Positions 42,712 through 50,686 of a stretch of 64,000 nucleotides of DNA are shown piece after piece; the stretch's first letter is position 1; each line of letters opens with the position of its first letter. Both the position numbers and the translations under genes were made by a program. The notes beneath the pieces are model-generated. The model did no database searches, had not been told where the DNA came from, and worked only from the letters and a program-made list of their open reading frames with translations. This DNA comes from Pyxidicoccus trucidator (GTDB lineage Bacteria > Myxococcota > Myxococcia > Myxococcales > Myxococcaceae): NCBI RefSeq assembly GCF_010894435.1, contig NZ_JAAIXZ010000009.1, positions 291,342 to 355,341 of the forward strand. The letters are read 5' to 3'.

Positions 42712-43348
42712 GGGTCACCTCGTCCGCCGCCGTCGCCGGCAGGTCCATGCCAATCAGCTCCGCCGTAGGCCCCAGGGAGGCCTCGTCGAGCCCCTCGGTC
42801 CGCGCATGGTCCGCCGGCGTCATGCCGGTGAACTTCACGCTCAGCGCGCTCTCCAGCGCCACCATGATTTCGTCCACCGTCTTGCGCGAGGCGGCCCAGA
42901 TCTGCACCTGCTGCGTCTTCAGGTTCCAGGCCACGTCCAGCACGGCGGTGCGGGGCGTGGCGCGGTTGCGCAGCATCTGGCGAATCTCGCCCTTGAACTG
43001 CGTCTTCTCGCCGCGGCTGGGCGGACGGTCATTCTCCTTCTCGAAGGCGGCGGCCCACTTGGTGAGCTCGGCCTTCATCGCCGCGGCGGGCACCTTGATG
43101 GAGTCGATGCGGAAGGCGAACAGCGCGTACTCGCCGTAATAGAGGCGGCTGGTGGGGAACTCGATGGAGTCCGCATTCTCCAGCTCCACGAAGCCGGCCG
43201 CGCGCTCTTCCTCGGACTTGCGGTCGATGGGCTCGAACGCGTGCGCCTTGAGGCCGCGCGTGAGCCAGCGCTTGATGTCGGAAGGCGCTTCCTTCGCCGG
43301 TTCGGCCCGGAAGCGCGAGAAGGTGACTGCACCACGAAGGACTGGCAT
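42698..43348 (-). CDS. RdgC-like protein, N-terminal part
   Basis: This 216-residue protein carries the RdgC-like N-terminal half: VTFSRFRAEP at the start, a middle YYGEYALFAFRIDSIKVPAA, and the family-like IRQMLRNRATPRTAVLDVAW followed by QVQIWAASRKTVDEIMVAL. RdgC forms a ring on DNA and restrains RecA. The ATG at 43348 is chosen over an earlier in-frame start as the conserved sequence begins there. It is followed directly by the C-terminal-like gene. Confidence 0.6.
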   Translation of the reverse strand: MPVLRGAVTFSRFRAEPAKEAPSDIKRWLTRGLKAHAFEPIDRKSEEERAAGFVELENADSIEFPTSRLYYGEYALFAFRIDSIKVPAAAMKAELTKWAAAFEKENDRPPSRGEKTQFKGEIRQMLRNRATPRTAVLDVAWNLKTQQVQIWAASRKTVDEIMVALESALSVKFTGMTPADHARTEGLDEASLGPTAELIGMDLPATAADEVTHGGA

Positions 43349-43450
43349 GGGGCGCGGCAGGATGGGGGGCTCGCGCCGCGTCGTCAAGGCACTCGCGGTC
43401 ACTGGACGCCCCCTGCTCCACCCGCGTGATTTCGCGCTAGCGTTCTCCTC

Positions 43451-44131
43451 ATGTTTCGTATCACCACTCTCGTCGTCCTGATGTGTGCGCTCCTGCCCCG
43501 ATGGGGGCTTGCGCAGGACACCGGCACTGCCGTGCCCCCCGGGGATTCCCTCGTCGCGCCGCCGCTCGTTCCCGCGCCGGAGCAGGTGGAACCCGAGGCT
43601 TTCGAGCCCGCCGCCGCGACTTCCGCGATTGACCAGCCCCAGGAAGCGAAGGGCATGCCCGCCGCGCCTCGCATCCTCCTGGAGACGCTATCGGGCGGAG
43701 CGGGCATGGTGGCCGGAGGGCTGGGGGGCCTCGTGCTCGGCATCGTGACGACGGATTGCGCCCTGTTCGAGTCTGACTGCTCCGCGGCGGTCGCCTTCGC
43801 CCTGTCCGGAATGGCGCTCGGCTCGGCGCTGGCGACGTGGGGCGCCGGCAGCCTGATGAATGGCAAGGGCGGCTTCCTGAGCACGCTGCTGGGCGCTGTC
43901 CTGGGCACGGGCGCGGGGTTGATCGCCGTGTCGGCCGACCAGGACGGCACCCTGGCGCCCATCGCGCTGCTGTCCCTGCCCGCCGTTGGCGCGATGGCGG
44001 GCTTCGAGCTGTCGCGGCACCTGGAGCAACCCTCGCGATTCTCCCTCACGGGAGACCGCGTCCCCATGGCTCCGACTTTCGGCACCACGCCGCACGGTGG
44101 CTTCATGGGTGGAGTCTCCGGCCGCTTCTGA
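43451..44131 (+). CDS. exported membrane-associated protein of unknown function
   Basis: This 226-residue protein has a signal peptide, a Pro/Glu-rich linker and a Gly-rich hydrophobic core (SGGAGMVAGGLGGLVLGI, FALSGMALGSALATWGAG, LLGAVLGTGAGLIAV) with two Cys near TTDCALFESDC. The glycine-zipper-like helices suggest an outer-membrane or pore-like protein. No family is recognised. It is divergent from the RdgC-like pair. Confidence 0.6.
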   Translation: MFRITTLVVLMCALLPRWGLAQDTGTAVPPGDSLVAPPLVPAPEQVEPEAFEPAAATSAIDQPQEAKGMPAAPRILLETLSGGAGMVAGGLGGLVLGIVTTDCALFESDCSAAVAFALSGMALGSALATWGAGSLMNGKGGFLSTLLGAVLGTGAGLIAVSADQDGTLAPIALLSLPAVGAMAGFELSRHLEQPSRFSLTGDRVPMAPTFGTTPHGGFMGGVSGRF

Positions 44132-44209
44132 GCGCGGCCTCCAGCCCCACCCGCACGCTCGCCAGCGCGAAGAACCGAAGGAATCGGCCCGAGTCCGTAC
44201 AACAGGCTA

Positions 44210-44235
44210 CCGCTCCCACCTTCAGGCGGGAGCGG
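44210..44235 (+). terminator. hairpin between two plus-strand genes
   Basis: CCGCTCCC (44210-44217) pairs with GGGAGCGG (44228-44235). Two further pairs form inside the loop after one mismatch. No T-run follows, so its role as terminator is uncertain. Confidence 0.4.
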
Positions 44236-44268
44236 CCGGACCATTCATTCCTTCGAAGGAGCGTAGAG

Positions 44269-45201
44269 ATGCCTGTGCTGCCCCCGTTCAGTCTCCGTGT
44301 GTCCCTGGTGTTGCTCATGCTGGCGGTTTCAGCGTGCGGCACCGACGACGAGCCAACGGGAGAGCCCGACGCGGGCACGGGCACGGACGCGGGCGTCAGC
44401 CTGGACCCGGCCCCTACCCGCACGCAGCCCGGCGAGTACACGTGCACGGGCTGCCCGGACAGCGACATCGCGTCCTTCCAGCTCAACGCGGGCGAGGTGA
44501 CCCGGGAGACATTCGAGGGGACGGTGAGGAACGCGCAGGGGAACGGCACCTTCTTCGTCGCGGGCACCGACGGCCAGCAGCTCATCGGCACCATCGAGAC
44601 CAACCCGGACACCGGGGACTTCAGCTTCACCGCGCCGCTCTTCTGCGGCGAGCAGCTCGTGAAGTGCGTGTGGTCCAACAGCGCGGGTTCCTATGTGCTC
44701 GTCACCCGCGTCATCACCACCGACTGCGTCACCTCGGACATCCGCGCCACCCTCTCCTGGGATGGACTGGGCGCCGACTGGGAACTCCACCTCATCAAGC
44801 CGGGCGGGCGCATCAATGACGACGTCACGGACTGCACGTGGACCTCGTGCGTGAACAGCTCGCCGGACTGGGGTGTGCAGGGCGATGCGTCCGATGACCC
44901 GAAGAAGGACGTGGACGACACGGGAGACTTCGGCCCGGAGAACATCTTCCTCAGCAAGCCGGAGAATGGCGTCTACCACGTCATGGTCGAACACTGGGGC
45001 AGCGGCAGCCCGGAGTCCGACGGGCGGCTCGTCCTCAACGTGGCCGGAAAGGTGACGGTGCTCGACATCCAGAATCTGCCGTCGAGGACCGTCTGGCGCG
45101 CGGCCACCATCACCTGGCCCGGTGGCGTGGTGACCCCGTCCACCGAGAAGTACGACTGCTCCGGAACCTGGAGCAGCGGCTGCGAGGCCGCGCTGCCGTA
45201 G
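44269..45201 (+). CDS. lipoprotein with PPC/YfaP-like domain
   Basis: This 310-residue lipoprotein (lipobox VSACG) has an Asp/Gly/Thr-rich linker, a Cys-rich beta domain (TCTGCPDS, FCGEQLVKCVW, TTDC) and a C-terminal jelly-roll domain with IRATLSWDGLGADWELHLIKPGG and ENIFLSKPENGVYHVMVEHWG. The last is like the YfaP/PPC domains of surface proteins. An AAGGAG site is 8 bases before the ATG. The mature protein is presumably anchored to the outer membrane. Confidence 0.7.
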   Translation: MPVLPPFSLRVSLVLLMLAVSACGTDDEPTGEPDAGTGTDAGVSLDPAPTRTQPGEYTCTGCPDSDIASFQLNAGEVTRETFEGTVRNAQGNGTFFVAGTDGQQLIGTIETNPDTGDFSFTAPLFCGEQLVKCVWSNSAGSYVLVTRVITTDCVTSDIRATLSWDGLGADWELHLIKPGGRINDDVTDCTWTSCVNSSPDWGVQGDASDDPKKDVDDTGDFGPENIFLSKPENGVYHVMVEHWGSGSPESDGRLVLNVAGKVTVLDIQNLPSRTVWRAATITWPGGVVTPSTEKYDCSGTWSSGCEAALP

Positions 45202-45213
45202 CGGGACGTGCCG

Positions 45214-46644
45214 CTACTTCGCAATCCACGCCGCGAAGCGCTTGTCGAGGATCGCCGTCGCCTTGTCGACGGCGTCCCAGGTGTCGTCATCGAGCTTGGG
45301 CTCGTCGTGACCGTACGGGCCCGCGCGCTTTCCGAACACCTTCTTGAGGTCGGCTGTAATCCACAGATTGTTCATGTTGTGGAACCAGCGCCACGCCATC
45401 TCGCGGAGCCCCGGCGCATCGCGGAGGTGGTCACTCCAGAGGCCGCGCGGAAGCGCCTGCTTCACGAACTCCGACCCCTTTGCCTTGCGCGCTGCGACTG
45501 CCGCGAGCAGCTCGCGGTGCGCCGGGAACCGCGAGCTGTCCAACAGGCCTCGGGTCGCGGCATAGCCGACGAAGAGCCCTGTCGTCACGTCGGGATACCG
45601 CATCAGCGCACCCGCGCTCTTCACGGCGAGGGTGACGGAGACGGACTCGTCGAACTCGACCTGGAGCTCAACGTGCCCCGCGGTGTCGAGCGCGTAGGAC
45701 CAGTCGGCGACGGTGAGTTCATCCTCGTCAGCGAAGGCGGCACTGCGCCCGGTGGGCGGGCCGAGCAGCTTCGTGACCTCCGCCTCCGAGGTCGCCTTCC
45801 ACGGCACCCCCAGGACGTCCTCGCCAAGCTTCGACCGCACCCACGCGAAGGAGAGGTAGGGGATGAACGTCTTCGCGGTCTTGGGAACCTGCGGAAAGGC
45901 CTCGTTCAGGACTTCATGCGAGAAGACGAGCTCGACGCCGTGCTTCGCGGCCTCCACGTTCACCGAGTCATTGTTCTCGCTGGTCGATGGCGGCACCTTC
46001 TTGCCGAGCACCCCTGTCACATAGGCGATGACCTCGGGGTCGTCCGCGCGTCTTCCAAGCAGTGACGCCAGTTGCTGCGTCTTCGGACCGAGCTTCTTCA
46101 TCAGCGCCGTTGGCGCGGCCCTGGGCGCAGCGGCCACGGGCGCTGCCGCAGGGGAAGCAACCGCGGCGTCGCCGTCGAGCCAGGCTGCGAAATCAAAGGA
46201 CTTCGCCTTCGGCACCTTGACCTTCTTCGCCTTCAGCCACGCGGCCAGCGCTTCTCGTCCGGAGGCTCCGTCCTCGTCGTCGAGGTCATCGACCTCCGTT
46301 TCGCCCGTGGACCACAGCGTCAGGAACTCCTCGAGGCTGTTCGCGACGGTACGCGCCTCGCCCTCCGAACCCAGCAGCGCTACCGCGGGCGGAGCCTTGG
46401 CTCCGGTGTTCACGAGCGCGAGCAGCGAGCCGTCAGGAAGACTCAGGAACGCGAAGGCGTCACGGCGAAGCCGGGCTGCCTTGTCTGGATTCCACTCCTT
46501 CGGAATGGCCTGGGCTTCGAGCGCATCGAACCAGCCCAGCGTTCCATGCGTCTGCTTGCCAACCCAGCCGCCGACGTCCTTGAGCAACGTCGGAATCTCA
46601 TGACCCTTGGGAGCCGCGGAGAGCTTGACCGTGTATTTCGCCAT
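45214..46644 (-). CDS. large soluble protein of unknown function, possible SUKH/immunity type
   Basis: This 476-residue protein has an N-terminal SUKH-like (SMI1/KNR4) stretch (SLPDGSLLALVNTGAKAPPAVALL, then the acidic GEARTVANSLEEFLTLW), an Ala/Pro linker near 170, and a C-terminal half of unknown fold with FSHEVLNEAFPQVPKTAKTF and FHNMNNLWITADLKKVFG. SUKH proteins are often immunity proteins of contact-dependent toxins. No toxin gene is next to it. Its G/C use at codon ends is a little lower than its neighbours, so transfer is possible. Confidence 0.5.
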   Translation of the reverse strand: MAKYTVKLSAAPKGHEIPTLLKDVGGWVGKQTHGTLGWFDALEAQAIPKEWNPDKAARLRRDAFAFLSLPDGSLLALVNTGAKAPPAVALLGSEGEARTVANSLEEFLTLWSTGETEVDDLDDEDGASGREALAAWLKAKKVKVPKAKSFDFAAWLDGDAAVASPAAAPVAAAPRAAPTALMKKLGPKTQQLASLLGRRADDPEVIAYVTGVLGKKVPPSTSENNDSVNVEAAKHGVELVFSHEVLNEAFPQVPKTAKTFIPYLSFAWVRSKLGEDVLGVPWKATSEAEVTKLLGPPTGRSAAFADEDELTVADWSYALDTAGHVELQVEFDESVSVTLAVKSAGALMRYPDVTTGLFVGYAATRGLLDSSRFPAHRELLAAVAARKAKGSEFVKQALPRGLWSDHLRDAPGLREMAWRWFHNMNNLWITADLKKVFGKRAGPYGHDEPKLDDDTWDAVDKATAILDKRFAAWIAK

Positions 46645-46721
46645 TCACGGCAGCTTCCGCCAGATTCGCGAGGTCGCAAACACGATTCGGGTCGAGCTCC
46701 ATCGCCTCGCCGCCCCCTGCT

Positions 46722-47210
46722 CTACCGGGGCACCGAGCCGCTCGCGGCCACGGCTGTTCCCGCCAGCCCCGAAGCTCCCAGCTGTTCGAGGAGTGAGCGC
46801 AAGTCGTAATAGAAGCGCTCACCTGCCATCAGCCCGTCTCGGAAGGTGATGAAGACCGCCAGCCGCAGCTCCACCGGTCTCCCGGTAGCGGCGAGGCCCT
46901 GGAAGTCTCCCACGTGCCGTCCGACGTAGCGGGCCTCCGCGATGAGTGTTCCGTCCTCGGTCCAGTACTTGCGTTCTCCCTTCACCACCACGTCGAACGC
47001 GCTCCACCATTCGGCGTAGTACGCCTCCGCGCCCGCGCGGCCGTGGTAGGTCCGGCCGAGTGCGACATCCTCGAAGATGCACGTCTCGTGCACTGTTTCG
47101 AGCGTCTCCCTCATCAGGTGCTGGTTCTCCGCCTCGACATGGCGCCTGACGAGCAGCTCATGCCCGCGCCTGAGTGCCTCCGCGCCTTGGACGTGTTGAA
47201 GCTCCTGCAT
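46722..47210 (-). CDS. SnoaL-like ester cyclase family protein
   Basis: This 162-residue protein has a SnoaL-like cone fold: VHETCIFEDVALGRTYHGRAGAEAYYAEWWSAF, then YVGRHVGDFQGLAATGRPVELRLAVFITFRDGL. Such proteins bind or convert small cyclic or polyketide-like molecules; the exact activity varies. A GGAGG site lies 6 bases before the ATG at 47210. It is divergent from the MocR-type regulator, which likely controls it. Confidence 0.72.
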   Translation of the reverse strand: MQELQHVQGAEALRRGHELLVRRHVEAENQHLMRETLETVHETCIFEDVALGRTYHGRAGAEAYYAEWWSAFDVVVKGERKYWTEDGTLIAEARYVGRHVGDFQGLAATGRPVELRLAVFITFRDGLMAGERFYYDLRSLLEQLGASGLAGTAVAASGSVPR

Positions 47211-47271
47211 GGCAACCTCCCGGGACTGCGTAATGGACCCGGTGAGCATGTGGAGGAAGAGGTACAGTCAG

Positions 47272-47290
47272 AAGGTCCATTCAGGACCTT
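47272..47290. promoter_or_regulatory. operator between SnoaL-like gene and MocR regulator
   Basis: AAGGTCC (47272-47278) and GGACCTT (47284-47290) form a perfect inverted repeat with a 5-bp spacer, and a further GGTCC follows at about 47297. Inverted or direct GGTCC elements like these are typical of MocR-type regulator sites. Confidence 0.55.
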
Positions 47291-47311
47291 TCTACTGGTC
47301 CACTTCCGCTC

Positions 47312-48805
47312 ATGCCCAGGCGCGCCACGACCTACCTTCCGCCGCTGGAGCGGCCCCTGCGGGCACGGACGCGCCAGCGCGATCTATACGAGCTCCTGCG
47401 GGCGGCCATCCTGGACCGTCGCCTTCGCCCCGGCACCCGGGTGCCGTCCACGCGCGAACTGGCGCGTGAGTACGGCGTGGCGCGCGGCACCGTCGTGGCT
47501 GTGTATGGCCAGCTCGTCTCGGAGGGGTATCTCTCCGGACGCGTGGGCGCCGGCACCGTCGTGAGCGAGACGCTCCCCGACGAGCTGCTTTCGCGCGGGC
47601 TGCCTCCGCAGCCGCGCTCCACCACGACGTCCCACCCTCCGCTGAAGCCCACGCTCTCGCGGCGCAGCCGCCTGTTCGTGGACAGCCCCTTCCCGCTGAG
47701 GCCCGCGGCCCTGGCGGGACAGGCCTTCGTGGCGCACCGGCCCGCGCTCGACGCCTTCCCCGTGAAGCTGTGGGCCCGGGTGGCGTCCAGCCGGCTCCGG
47801 CGGCTGTCGGGAGCCGCGCTTGCGGATGGAGACCCGCTCGGAGATGCGCGGCTGCGCGGCGTGATTGCCGCATACCTCGGCTCGGCGCGGGGCGTGCGGT
47901 GCGAACCGGACCAGGTCTTCATCCTCTCCGGAACCCAGCAGGCGCTCGAGCTGGTGGCCAGGCTGGTGCTCGACCCCGGAGACGCGGCCTGGGTGGAGGA
48001 CCCGGGCTACCCTGGCGCCAGCCGCGTCCTCCAGGCCTCCGGTGCCACGCTGTGCCCGGTCCCCGTGGACGCGGAGGGCCTGTGCGTCTCCTCCGGCGAG
48101 GACACGTCGCCCCGGGCCCGCCTGGCCTGCGTCACGCCCGCCCATCAGGCTCCGCTCGGCGTCGTCATGTCCCTGCCACGCAGGCTCGCGCTGCTCGACT
48201 GGGCCCGCAGGCGGCGCGCGTGGATCTTCGAGGACGACTACGACAGTGAGTACCGCTACGAGTCCAGGCCGCTGCCGGCGTTGCAGGGACTGGACTCCCT
48301 CGGCTGTGTCCTCCACGCGGGGAGCTTCAGCAAGACGCTCTTCCCGTCACTGCGGCTGGGCTACCTCGTGGTGCCCCACTCCATCGTGGACGTCGTGGCG
48401 CGAGCCCGCTCCCTGGTGGACCGGTATCCCGGCATCCTGCCCCAGGCCGTGCTCGCGGACTTCATCGAGGACGGACACTACGCTCGCCACCTGCGCCGGA
48501 TGCGCGAGCTCTACGCCGAGCGTCGCGATGCGCTCGCGCGCTCCATCGCGAACCGGCTGGGCGGCGCGCTGGCCCTGCCGGAAGGGGGCGCGGGACTCGA
48601 CACGGTGGGATGGCTGGGAGCCGGCTTCGAGGAGCAGGACGTGGTGACGACGGCGGCCGCGCACCGCGTCCTCCTGGAACCGCTCACCCGCTACCGCCTC
48701 CAGGCGAAGCTGCCGCCGGGCGTCCTCCTGGGCTTCGCGTCGCTCTCGGTGCGGAAGATAGACGAGGGCGTGACACGCCTGGCTCGCGTGCTGGACGGGC
48801 GTTGA
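47312..48805 (+). CDS. MocR-type (GntR/aminotransferase) regulator
   Basis: This 497-residue protein has an N-terminal GntR winged-helix (ILDRRLRPGTRVPSTRELAREYG, GTVVAVYGQLVSEGYL) and a C-terminal fold-type I aminotransferase domain. The PLP Lys is Lys341 in GSFSKTLFPSLRLGY, and the PLP-binding EDDYDSEYRYE segment is present. MocR proteins sense PLP or amino-acid-derived effectors. It is divergent from the SnoaL-like gene and shares an operator with it. Confidence 0.9.
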   Translation: MPRRATTYLPPLERPLRARTRQRDLYELLRAAILDRRLRPGTRVPSTRELAREYGVARGTVVAVYGQLVSEGYLSGRVGAGTVVSETLPDELLSRGLPPQPRSTTTSHPPLKPTLSRRSRLFVDSPFPLRPAALAGQAFVAHRPALDAFPVKLWARVASSRLRRLSGAALADGDPLGDARLRGVIAAYLGSARGVRCEPDQVFILSGTQQALELVARLVLDPGDAAWVEDPGYPGASRVLQASGATLCPVPVDAEGLCVSSGEDTSPRARLACVTPAHQAPLGVVMSLPRRLALLDWARRRRAWIFEDDYDSEYRYESRPLPALQGLDSLGCVLHAGSFSKTLFPSLRLGYLVVPHSIVDVVARARSLVDRYPGILPQAVLADFIEDGHYARHLRRMRELYAERRDALARSIANRLGGALALPEGGAGLDTVGWLGAGFEEQDVVTTAAAHRVLLEPLTRYRLQAKLPPGVLLGFASLSVRKIDEGVTRLARVLDGR

Positions 48806-48846
48806 GGTGCGGGGCCACCCGCCCGTCGGCGGTCCTGATGTTCACC

Positions 48847-49932
48847 TCAGCCCATACTCACGCGGGGCAGCGTGAAACGAAAGGTGCTGCCACTGCCGAG
48901 GCTGCTCTCCGCCCAGATTCGCCCGCCATGCGCCTCGACGATGCTCCGCGAGATGTGCAACCCGAGCCCGTTCCCGCGGCGGTCGAACCGGCTCACCTGG
49001 CGGAATCGCTCGAAAATCGTCTCCAGCAGGTCCTCCGGGATGCCCGATCCGGTATCGGTGACGGAGACCCTGCATTGCTCGCCGTCCAGTTCGGCGCGCA
49101 GCTCGACCCGACCGCCCTCCCGAGTGAATTTCATGGAATTGCTCAGCAGGTTCGCGAGGACCTGGAGGATGCGCTCCGGGTCGAAGATCGCGAGGAGCGA
49201 ACCGGAGGGTTCGACGAGGGATAACGAGAGGCCTTGAGCGGAGGCCGCGTGCTGGAAGACTTCGACCGACTCCCGCATCACCTGGGTGACGTCGTTGGGC
49301 ACGGCATTCACCTGGAGCTGGCCCGCCTCGATGCTGACGACGTCGAGCAAGTCGTTGATGAGGCGGTTCATGCGAGCCGTGAAGCGCTGGATGCCCTCGG
49401 CACGCTTCACGACTTGCTTGCCGCTCTCGTCGTGGGTCGCCTCCTTCACCAGGAGGGCTGTGCTCACCGCGACGCCGCCCAGCAGCGAGCGAAGGTCATG
49501 GCTGACCATCCCCAGAAAGTCATCGCGCGTGCCCAACGCCGCATCGGCCCCCTTGCGCTCGAGCAACAGGTCCTTGTCGGTCTCATCCCGCTCGAAGCGA
49601 AGGAGCTCGGCGAGCGCTCGCCGCCGCGCCTCACGCTCGCTGGTCAGCTGAGCGGCCTGCGCGCTGCGCTCCTGGGCCAGGGCGCGGTCTTCCTCAGTCC
49701 GCTCGCCCCGGAGCGCGGCGCTCGAACCGACGCCGGCCGTGTCGGCCTTCGCGCGGGCTGCCTTGAGCACGTCATCCGCGCGGCCCTGCGCACGGGCCAG
49801 AACCTCGTCCGAGTCCGCCTCTATCGAGGCCCGCTTCCTCTCCAGCTCTCCGTCCGTCTTCGCACGCTCGTTGCGAAGGCTGCCATCGGTCTGCTCGCGC
49901 TCGGGCTTCCTTTGACTCATTTCTTCATTCAT
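48847..49932 (-). CDS. sensor histidine kinase with long N-terminal coiled coil
   Basis: This 361-residue kinase lacks membrane segments. Residues 1-130 are a continuous, highly charged helix (Glu/Arg/Ala), a coiled coil rather than a known sensor domain. HisKA has His145 in GMVSHDLRSLLGG, and the HATPase domain has LLSNSMKFTREGGR, TDTGSGIPEDLLETIF and GNGLGLHISRSIV. It therefore is probably a cytoplasmic kinase that senses or assembles through the coiled coil. A GTG 4 codons earlier is possible. No response regulator is adjacent. Confidence 0.85.
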   Translation of the reverse strand: MNEEMSQRKPEREQTDGSLRNERAKTDGELERKRASIEADSDEVLARAQGRADDVLKAARAKADTAGVGSSAALRGERTEEDRALAQERSAQAAQLTSEREARRRALAELLRFERDETDKDLLLERKGADAALGTRDDFLGMVSHDLRSLLGGVAVSTALLVKEATHDESGKQVVKRAEGIQRFTARMNRLINDLLDVVSIEAGQLQVNAVPNDVTQVMRESVEVFQHAASAQGLSLSLVEPSGSLLAIFDPERILQVLANLLSNSMKFTREGGRVELRAELDGEQCRVSVTDTGSGIPEDLLETIFERFRQVSRFDRRGNGLGLHISRSIVEAHGGRIWAESSLGSGSTFRFTLPRVSMG

Positions 49933-50118
49933 AGGGTGCTCCACCTCTCATGAACACTTCGGCGCGGACGAGGGCGGTGAAGACGTGCATTTCTTGGCGC
50001 TTCACGGCCAGGCCTCCGGAGGCTTGCCCCTTCGAAGGAGCCCGGGCAGGCGAGCAATGGCGCTCGAACCGAGATAGCTTGAGCCTGGCCGCCACGAGCG
50101 CCGAGACGGAAGGACACG

Positions 50119-50670
50119 ATGGAGCGCAGCTACCGCGGCTACACCTTGAGACGCGCCCTCCCCGGGGAGCTACCGTCCCTCCCTGACGTCGAGCACCTCG
50201 CGGCACAGCAGTTCCGCCACTCGCCACATCCGGATGCGGCCGAGCTCCCGGTGCAGTCGCTCGAGCAACTGCACGAGCACCAGCAGCAGGGTGGCGTGTG
50301 GGTGGCCGTGGCGAAGGATGGCGCCATCGCGGCGTTCGCCATCTGCAAGCCTGTGGACGGCGACCTCTTCATCGTCGAGACGGACGTGCACCCGGCCCAT
50401 GCGCGGCAGGGGCTGGGTGCAGCCCTCTTCGAGCTCCTCGGCCAGTGGGCCCGGGAGGAAGGCTACCCTGCGCTGCTGCTCACCACCTTCGGGGATGTCC
50501 CCTGGAATGCGCCCTACTACGAGCGCCTCGGCTTCCGCATCCTCCGAGCCGACGAGCAGGGGCCGGGGCTGCGCACCATCCGCGCCCAGGAAACGCAGCT
50601 CGGCCTCCCTCCCGAGAGCCGCGTCTGCATGAGGCTCGCGCTCGCCGCGCCACCCGCCCCGACTCGCTGA
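50119..50670 (+). CDS. GNAT family N-acetyltransferase
   Basis: This 183-residue protein has the GNAT fold: GGVWVAVAKDGAIAAFAIC, then FIVETDVHPAHARQGLGAALFELL with the acetyl-CoA loop (ARQGLG), and NAPYYERLGFRIL. The substrate is unknown. It converges on the crystallin lipoprotein with 16 bp between stops. Confidence 0.86.
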   Translation: MERSYRGYTLRRALPGELPSLPDVEHLAAQQFRHSPHPDAAELPVQSLEQLHEHQQQGGVWVAVAKDGAIAAFAICKPVDGDLFIVETDVHPAHARQGLGAALFELLGQWAREEGYPALLLTTFGDVPWNAPYYERLGFRILRADEQGPGLRTIRAQETQLGLPPESRVCMRLALAAPPAPTR

Positions 50671-50686
50671 AGTCGCGGCGGGTCGG

